DNA from: Hydractinia symbiolongicarpus
Taxonomy: Eukaryota; Cnidaria; Hydrozoa; Anthoathecata; Hydractiniidae
Length of the DNA: 64,000 bases
Direction of reading: 5' to 3'
Assembly: GCF_029227915.1 (NCBI RefSeq)
Contig: NC_079888.1
Location: 19,446,001 to 19,510,000, forward strand
The notes under the pieces are model-generated. The model was not told where the DNA came from, made no database searches, and was given only the letters and a program-made list of their open reading frames with translations. Position numbers and translations under genes: made by a program. Positions 56,448 through 64,000 of this stretch are shown piece by piece. The first letter of the stretch is position 1, and the number at the start of each line of letters is the position of its first letter.

Positions 56448-59401
56448 GACAACTAATTCCTATTGACAATTACATTGCTGTTGGTTTGATAGCAAAAGTT
56501 TTTTTTTTTTTTTAATTACTGTAACAGGTTACTTATATAATAAATAAAGAACTGTGATAAAAAAAAGTTAGTCGGCTCACTCTAGCACCCAGAGCTATTT
56601 GTTTTGTCTGCGCCCTAGCTACAGGTTTTCCTATATCTGGCTATCAGTTAGGTAGTAATACAGCTTCTCCATATGTATTCTACAAATTACTTTCAATTCT
56701 TTTATACAAAACTGAGCTCTAGCTAGCTACCTTTCGTGTGATTAAGCCTTACCTTGATTTGGATAAAACCAATTAAAATTGATAATATTGTATTTTTACA
56801 TCTTCTTAGAAACAACAAAATAAAACACAGCTCGGCGCGTTATAATTGTACAAATTACTTCAATAATTCTTTAGAAAAGGGTACCTTACACAGGAGCTTT
56901 CCAATCCAACTCAAATCTCCAGAAAAAGCACAGCAACAAAAAAGCTTAAAATACACAAGTTAAGTCGATTAGAAACAAAAAATATGTGCAAAAATATCAG
57001 TCCTCTTTCTTTACGCTGATTTTATATGATTTTTTTTTATCGAAATTTTGGGAATCTCAATAATTCACTTGGTATACCTCCCGTGTAGCAAACGTGCTCC
57101 ACAATTTTGCTTCGCTTACAAAGCTCAATTGCTTCGCAAAAATTTGTGAAAATTTTTGGATTTTTTTATCCTGATTATGTCATGCCGACCGGATTATGAA
57201 CGCTGATATAATGGCTGGCTTTTGTGAATAAACCATTGACAAATTATTCTTGCATGCCATTTTTCTCTGCAAGATAGAACACCATTGAAAACTAGCCATA
57301 GCGAAAGAAAAAAGTCTCATGTAATTTTTCTTTGCATGATAAAACACCATTGAAAACTATACAGAGCTAAAACAAAGTCTCAACGTAGTTCTTAGTAATA
57401 ACTCCTTGTGTGACTACATTTCAACATAATATACTTTGAAGTAAATACATTTTGCGAATAGGTGGATTAATTTTTTTCGCAGGAATTGAATTCTGGGGAT
57501 TATCTGAATTATTCATTTTGCGGGAATTAATTTTGGTGGAAAGTTATTAAACTTGCGAGTCCCAAAATGTAGTTTCCGCAAAATTGTTTCATTTGAGAAT
57601 AACAACAACTTTGCCACCAAGACTATTTGCTTGCCACGAATGATATAAAGCCAGTTGACCCGGATTATGTTCATTCTATAAGTGAGAAAATATTAGAGTA
57701 CCACCTTTATACGAGCTTTCGGTAGCGTCAGAACTTTTGGTTCCGTTATATATCTATTTTTGCAATAGAGTTCATATTCAAAACGTGAAATTTAACAATC
57801 ACATGAAATTTTTGTTTTTTATAATTACCACAGCTGCTAAGGGATTGACATAAGAAAATATTTAAAAATTTAATTATATACCCTTCGTGTTTCTATTGTT
57901 TCAGCAGACAAACATCTTTTATTCACACATGGATTTATTTGTTAAAGTATTGTAACAACTTTTAAACTTATCTTCTGTATATATTTTATTAAATAAATTG
58001 CAACCTGTTTAATCATTACTTTCGTTTTTGCTTACACACCAGTTGTTTATCTAATTAAAAATGCAAACCTTTAAGGGGGAGAGCAACTTTAATACTACGT
58101 TTACTTTGAGCATGAATTTTTTTACATGATAAGAAAAAACACTTGCAAGAAAAACTAAAATTTTTTTAGCTTTTTCTGAGAAGAATTAAAACTTTTTTTA
58201 GCGCGATTATGATAGTTGATATTTTGTGATTGTTCACAAATGGAAACAATGACATGCATGTCTTAAATTCGAATTAAAGTTTTTCTTATATATATTTGTT
58301 AACACACACAATGTAGATAACAATAGAAACATGCAAAATACATGTGATAACAATAGACACATAAAGTTTTTTTTATGTAAACATGACTTCATTACGCGAC
58401 ATCGTGAAATGCGTGTACATGTAACATTACATTCAGGCGGTACTGTAGATCTGCCCTGATTATGTATGTTCTATAAGTGCCACTTAATATTTTTAACTGT
58501 TGACATAAGTGTCAAATAATATAAAAAGTGTCGTACATAAGCCTACCTGTCCTGATTATGTTGCCTGGATTATGTAGTTTTTGCCCTGTTTATAAACGGG
58601 GCAGCGTTCATAATCCAGGCAGGGCAGCACTACAACCAGTACTGTATATGCAAACATATCATACTACAAGTATAATACAGCAAATGTCTAACACAGCTAT
58701 GATGTCAATGCTATTAAAATTTTAAATTACTTTTAGTCAACACTGGAGTAAAGATTATTAAAAACCATTTACTTTTTTATTTCACCTAAAAAATGACAAG
58801 AAAATTTTGAGCTCTTCTCCTTTAACCCTATTTGGTCCGGGGGTTTTCGAACATATTATGACTGGGCAATATATTCCCCCTCCCCCCTCAATAACTTTTC
58901 ATAGGCTTGCTCAAATTGAATCAAACTTGGCACACTTATAGTATATCACAAAGGAAACAAAATGGTGACAATAAGTTTTTGCTTGCGTCAGCACATTTTC
59001 TGTGACGTCATCAAAAGCATGAATTTCTTCAAAATACCACCGTCTGCTTAAAATTCAATTACTTTAGTTCTAGAGCAAATTATTTTGAAATTTCCAAAAC
59101 AATCGGGGAATCGGAATAATGACATGGTCAAAATTATAAAGGTTTCATAGAGCGTTTAGGAGTTATTAAGGAAAAACCATCCGGGGGGGGCGCCCGTCGG
59201 ACTGAATAGGGTTAAACACCACCTGTTGTTAATGCCACACTTTGAATTGCTGTTTTAAATAAACAATCTGAAAATGTATGGCATCTATAAACACATAGTT
59301 GAATCTGGTTGGGCATCCTAATTTTCCAATACCAATGTTAAATATACATATTTTCATGTACAATCTTGTTCCCAACACCCTTTATCCTTTATTATTATTA
59401 G
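56448..59401. other. AT-rich DNA with scattered TIR-like CCTGATTATG motifs
   Basis: CCTGATTATGT, CCGGATTATG and complement CATAATCC occur at about 57170, 57660, 58457, 58550, 58605 and 59410, some near TACTGTA. Such motifs recall pogo/Tigger-type termini, so one or more decayed MITEs may lie around 58436-58660, but I cannot fix boundaries. No coding exon is recognised. Confidence 0.3.
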
Positions 59402-62400
59402 ACCAGTCAGGATTATGCACATGACAGTATGGACAGTAACAGAAAAGTCAAAGCAATGAAAGTTCACTTTAAAAAGACTGAAAAATATTTCTGTCAGCAA
59501 ATAGTAGTAGTTCAGAAAGCCTACTTTATGGATATACTTATTTTACTTTATTATTTTTCATTGTTTACTTTAGCATTTGGTATTATAATGCCCCTGAATA
59601 TGAAATCTTTATAACAAATTTCTGTTTTCAGGACAATATGGACGATGTACAAGATGTAAAGAAACTATTGTCTTCTTGTAAAGATTCCATGTTGTTTTGG
59701 CAGTTCACCAGTGACATGGCAAAAAAAATTAATCCCATTGTTACAGAATCAACAATGTCTTACATTGTGAGAAGTAACTTTTGTAGTACCACATTTTATG
59801 TAGTAAACAATTTATTTATTTATTTATTCATTCATTCATTCATTCATTCATTCATTCATTCATTCATTCATTCATTCATTCATTCATTCATTCATTCATT
59901 CATTCATTCATTCATTCATTCATTCATAGTTATACCGTTATCAATGAGTGTACTGTGAAAAGTATCCTAGTAGATAAAGCTTCAATTTGAATTGGGAAAC
60001 AGTGCAAACACAGCAGCTGATCATTTAGACAACCACCTAAGATATTAATCCCAGTCACATGCTGAATACCAAGCAGAAAGGATCGATTCACAATGTTATT
60101 GTCTCTAGTATGACTCAGTTCAGGTTTAGGCCTGCAACTTTCTACACTGGAAGCAAACACTCTACCACAAGGCTATATTTTCCAATTTCCTTAACTGTTT
60201 TGTTGCACAATTTTAGAGGTTCTGATGTTTAAAGACTAGATTTTTTTTACTTCACAATTTAGCTAAGTTATACAACTTGTTAGCTACCTTATATTCTTTT
60301 TTAGAATTACCAATACTGAAATTAACACATATTCTTTAGAGCAAAGGCAACTACAACACTTACAAATACGCCCTTAAACCTGCACCAGAATATTTAGAAA
60401 GTTTATCATCATTTTTGTCAAAATGCTATGGTGAATCGGTATTAAGGTATGATAAATTTACTTATAATTTTTAATAGGAAACATGAAATACTTATATTCC
60501 AGTGAAAAAAAAAAAAATTTCCTATGCTAAGATAGTCAAACTGTGCTAAAAAAATCCGTTTAACGTCCGTTTTCCATGCTAGCATGTGTTGGACGGGGTA
60601 TGTTAATGACCCTCTTCCAATCTGATCTAGACTGAGTTAGATATAAACTCAACTTCCTCTGTATCAAGTCTGTCCTTATAGCTTCCTCTGCCAAGTCTTT
60701 CTTGGTCTGCCTCTGGGCTTTGCCCCAGGAACTATCAAGTCTCTACACTTTCTTACCCAATTACCCCCCTCCATTCTTTCCAAGTGCCCCAGCCAATTCA
60801 ATCTTCTTATCTGAATAACATCTTTAATTCTACGGATACTTAGCCTGCTTCTTAGCTCATCTGAACTCTTTCTGTCTCTCAGACTGGCATTACACATCCA
60901 CCTAACCATTCTCATATCATTCCTTTCTAAACGGTCAAGATCTTCCTGCTTTTTACACAGGCCTCATACAACCTACCTTTTAACTCAATTGACAAGACTC
61001 TGCTAGTCAACGAGGGAAGTAACTCTCTGATTTTTTTCCAAGCAAAACCTATCCTGTAAGTAACACTTCTTCCAACACCCCCTTCACTGCCCAACATATC
61101 ACCTAAGTAACAGAAGTTCTCAACTATCTCTAATGAGCCACTGTTGTACATCATTAAAGCTGGAAATACTTCATTCTCTATAATCTCACCTTTACAAGGC
61201 TTGCATACAAACTGAATGTCAGCTCTTAACCTTCCACCAATACTACTGTATTTCTTATGTACCCAATGCTTGCAAGTCTGACAAAAAATTGAGTTATTAC
61301 CAACCCCTTTCATGCGAACTCCACAAGGCCACATTCCAACTGCAAGGTCACACTTGGCTGCAATGCTACAAATCACGACTTTAGACTTTGCTCTGTTCAC
61401 CCTTAGCCATTTCTCTTCTAGTCCTTTCTTTCACTTCTTAAACTTTTCAACTAATTCTTCCATCGACTCTGCTATGAGAACCAAATCATCTGCATGCAAT
61501 AACTCCCATGGACAACCTGTTCTGAACTCCATCGACAGCGCTTCGAACAAACAACAAAGGACTAAGTACAGGACCCTGATGTACACCAACATTTACACAA
61601 AATTCATCACTAAGTGAATCGTTAATCCTGACACGACTTCTAGCATTGCTGTACATAGACTGTGCCATCGTAACTAGCCACTCATACACACCTAATTTTC
61701 TCACAGCTCACCAAATAACTTAACGTGGCCCTCTATCAAAAGCTTTCTCAAAATCTACAAAGGCAAAATAGAGATTCTTTCTCTTTCCTAAATACCTTTC
61801 TTGAAGTTGTCTGAGTAAAAATATTGCATCTGTAGTGCCACGCCCTGGAACAAAACCAAATTGTATCTTATCTATATCAATTCTTCCTCTAAGTAACTTA
61901 TCAATCATTCTTTCAATAACTTTCATTACTTGATCAACCAACTTCAAACCTCTATAGTTACCTATTTCTAATGCATCACCCTTGAAACAATTCACTATTA
62001 CACTCGACTTCCATTCACTCGGAATAGCGCCATCCTTTATAATCTGATTAGCAAGACTTGTAATAAGCTCAACTCCAATATATCCAGTTGCTTCTACCAT
62101 CTCTGCAACAATACCTGATACTCCTGCAGCTTTGCCAATCTTCAATAGCCTCCACTACCCATTTTGTCTTGATCTGCATAGCTGGCCCTTTTACTACATC
62201 ATCATCAGACAAATTATCCTCATCCCAATCAAACTCAGTGTTAAGCAACCTGATTGCCCTGGTCTTCCCTTCTTAAAACATCTGCAAATCTGTTTCTCTG
62301 TGCTTCTGATTTTGCCTTATACACTGCTGTATGAGTATGACGCTTAGCTTCTAAATAAATATTTTTACTACCACCTGACTATATTTTTACTACCACCTTG

Positions 62401-63884
62401 ATCCTTGAAGATATTATTTCGGTATGTCTGTTCAGTATTTATATTACTGTTGAAAGTTTATCATTTCTTGAACATGATAGTTTAGTAGGCGACGTTTCGG
62501 GAGATCTTTCTCCCATCATCGGTTGATGATGGGAGAATGATTCTTTTAAATAAATTTTTATTTTTTTATATTAAATGGCGATTTCTACATTATTAACTGA
62601 TATGACTAACATTAATAGCTAAAGTATTGTACCTTTTAATATTGCCCTTGACCAGCATTGCCACTGAACCTGGAAAACCTGAGAAACTTTGAATAAGAGG
62701 AGGCCTAGAAAACCTGAAATCGCTGACTAAACTTAGGACAAGAACCTGGAAAAAACCTTAATGATTTTTTTTTGTGAATTACCCTTAATACTGTGTAAAA
62801 TACTAACAGAGCTCAAATAGCGTAGCAATCTGCAGTAAATCTGTTAAGTACACAAGAAGGTGAATTCAAGTCGAGGAGACCAAGTAACAATTTACATGAA
62901 AGCATTTGGTGTTGAGTTATGCAGACCTTATGATATTAATAAAATTAATTTTTTTTTTTTTACTAGATAGTGTATTTGAACATTATTTAGCAGAGTTTCA
63001 AACTGATTTAGCGTGACACATGTTTCTATTATGTATTTGAAATGATTTTTCGATTTTTAGGCATGATTTTTTACTGACTGTGTAAAATACTAACAGGGCT
63101 CTAATAGTGTAACTTTTATACTCTGCGTCCATAATCTAGAGACATATTTTCTTGTTTAACAACCGCCCTTAACTGGACTGTGGCAAGAATCTTCTCATAA
63201 GCAACATATATTACTGTGTATATAAAGAGTACTAAAGCGTGTATCAGAGAAATTGTGTGTGTATTAAGTTTTCTACTGGTAAGTACGGTCTTCAGAGGGA
63301 GAGGAAAGGATTCAGTATGCCGTTTACTATCTTGGCTAAACAATACTAATGGTGAAAGGGCCTATTTGCTAGTTTATACTGTAGGATGATGTACTTTTAG
63401 CATATATGACTTAATCACTCCAATAAAAAATGAGTTCTATTTTTCTCCATTTACATTAGCCTTATATGATGCAGCATTACTTTCAGGCGTCACTTCCCTT
63501 ATACAAAGGCAGCCCAAAAAAGGGTCTTTGTGGAAAATATTTCATATCATGAGTGGACCTAATTTTATCCTAAAACATGCAAAACTGGAAAATTCAGTCC
63601 TGCCCTATTAGCCTATAATAGGTCAAAATCTTAGTACTTTGTCGTATTATACAGTATAATTTATATATATTTATATATACTTTATGCTTTATACTTTATG
63701 CTTTATAAACTTTTAACAAGTACCCTGAATTGCAAAGCATGTTTCTTCTCATTCATGTGATACCAGACCTGTAAAATTAGGGATTTTAAATAGTATTAAA
63801 ACCTGTTATAAGCCACCACTGTACTGTACCACATTGAGAATACAACATTGTCTATTAAAATTTTGTCTTTACAGTTTCCTTTAA
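59402..63884 (+). CDS. Plus-strand exons of an unrecognised gene (3' end)
   Basis: Four candidate exons keep phase: 59402-59503 (TSQDYAHDSM...FCQQI), 59632-59766 (DNMDDVQDVKKLLSSC...TMSYI), 60340-60446 (SKGNYNTYKYALKPAPEY...GESVL) and 63875-63884, which adds Phe-Leu and a TAA stop. Acceptors are TTATTAG, TTTTCAG, TCTTTAG and TTTACAG; donors are GTAGTA, GTGAGA and GTATGA. The composition is soluble and helical, with no signal peptide or membrane segment. The last intron would contain the minus-strand RTE element, and the 59767-60339 intron holds a SINE and a microsatellite. The middle two exons are the most convincing. Function unknown. It could be the 3' part of the gene begun at 44893. Confidence 0.38.
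59814..59927. repeat. (ATTC)n microsatellite
   Basis: A perfect tetranucleotide run of about 28 units following a short TTTA run. It abuts the 3' end of the minus-strand SINE, so it is probably that SINE's tail. Confidence 0.95.
59935..60175 (-). mobile_element. tRNA-derived SINE, family 1 (minus copy)
   Basis: Minus-strand copy of the element at 5958-6222: GCCTTGTGGTAGAG (A box), a weak B box, GTGAATCGATCCTTTCTGC, CTTAGGTGGTTGTCTA and the same ending TACTAGGA. It is diverged by perhaps a fifth of positions by eye. Confidence 0.75.
60558..62345 (-). mobile_element. RTE-clade LINE, 5'-truncated and frameshifted
   Basis: Minus strand, from about 62345 down: the segment before the palm (SEWKSSVIVNCFKGDALEIGNYRG), FGFVPGRGTTDAIFLL, FVDFEKAFDR, VNVGVHQGPVLSPLLF, an ADD box (LHADDLVLIAES, near 61470-61505), then a Cys/His segment (CGVRMKGVG...CQTCKHWVHKK...CKPC) like the zinc-finger-like region of animal RTE proteins, and the C-terminus RRIKDVIQIRRLNWLGHLER. 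Several frameshifts and stops make it inactive. The terminal (GATGAT)n tail is absent or eroded. Confidence 0.85.
62346..63874. other. No gene recognised
   Basis: AT-rich DNA holding the hairpin at 62495-62524. I see no supported exon before the one proposed at 63875. Confidence 0.4.
62495..62524. other. Perfect 13-bp hairpin beside GACGTTTCGGGAG
   Basis: TTCTCCCATCATC-GGTT-GATGATGGGAGAA forms a 13-bp stem with a 4-nt loop, directly preceded by GACGTTTCGGGAGATC. Such tracts occur at ends of some repetitive elements, possibly Penelope-like; this is only a guess. An ATCTCCCGAAACGTC segment on the minus strand superficially recalls part of a hammerhead ribozyme core. Confidence 0.6.
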
Positions 63885-64000
63885 AACCAATGATGGGAAC
63901 ACTACCTGCGTTATATTGAGCTATTCAACTTGAAAACTACACCTAGTGGCACTGTTGAGAATCAAAATTCTTTTTTTATAAAATGTTTATCATTGCGGAA

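Noticed and set aside
59638-59958. Reading frame ending in FIHS repeats
   Set aside because: The repeat part is the translated (ATTC)n microsatellite. Only the first 135 nt of the region are kept, as a candidate exon ending at a GTGAGA donor.

Overview
This is eukaryotic, AT-rich, repeat-rich DNA with many short exons, GT-AG introns, RTE-type LINEs, tRNA-headed SINEs, short non-autonomous DNA elements and CCCTAA telomere-like repeats. It looks like an invertebrate metazoan. My best guess is a cnidarian, perhaps a hydrozoan, but this rests on genome texture and on the kind of gene family present. It was not tested by any database search.

The left two thirds (about 0.66-43.3 kb) hold a tandem array of five related genes, all on the minus strand. 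I call them A (658-8930), B (10736-17538), C (19999-25895), D (27626-36696) and E (39278-43262). I rebuilt their exons by hand from splice signals, reading phase and similarity between copies. Each complete copy encodes a putative type I membrane receptor: signal peptide plus Cys-rich module (exon 1), second Cys-containing module (exon 2), short third Cys module (exon 3), Thr-rich stalk (exon 4), transmembrane segment with a basic stop-transfer run (exon 5), three small tail exons, and a last exon rich in tyrosine motifs. B and D give fully in-frame nine-exon models of 450 and 486 residues. A fits except for one uncertain stalk exon. C lacks a visible exon 3 and stalk but stays in frame. E lacks its extracellular 5' exons. 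All five tails carry an NPxY motif and several YxxM, YxxL or YxxV motifs, so the cluster resembles a family of signalling immune or allorecognition receptors. The ectodomain is not an obvious Ig fold, and I do not recognise the family.

The right third (about 43.3-64 kb) is mainly mobile DNA: RTE-clade LINE remnants, a 3.44-kb TIR element with subterminal GCCGTACC repeats and its own ORF, an array of CCTGACGCTCAGG near-palindromes, an inverted pair of tRNA-derived SINEs, and microsatellites. A few short, in-phase plus-strand exons (44893-45169 and 59402-63884) suggest one or two ordinary genes of unknown identity.

The same dispersed repeat families (an ACTAG...GTGGAAAAATCCAC family carrying TGACGTCA palindromes, and the SINEs) also lie in the introns and spacers of the receptor array. 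They are plausible substrates for its duplication, but the sequence does not prove this.
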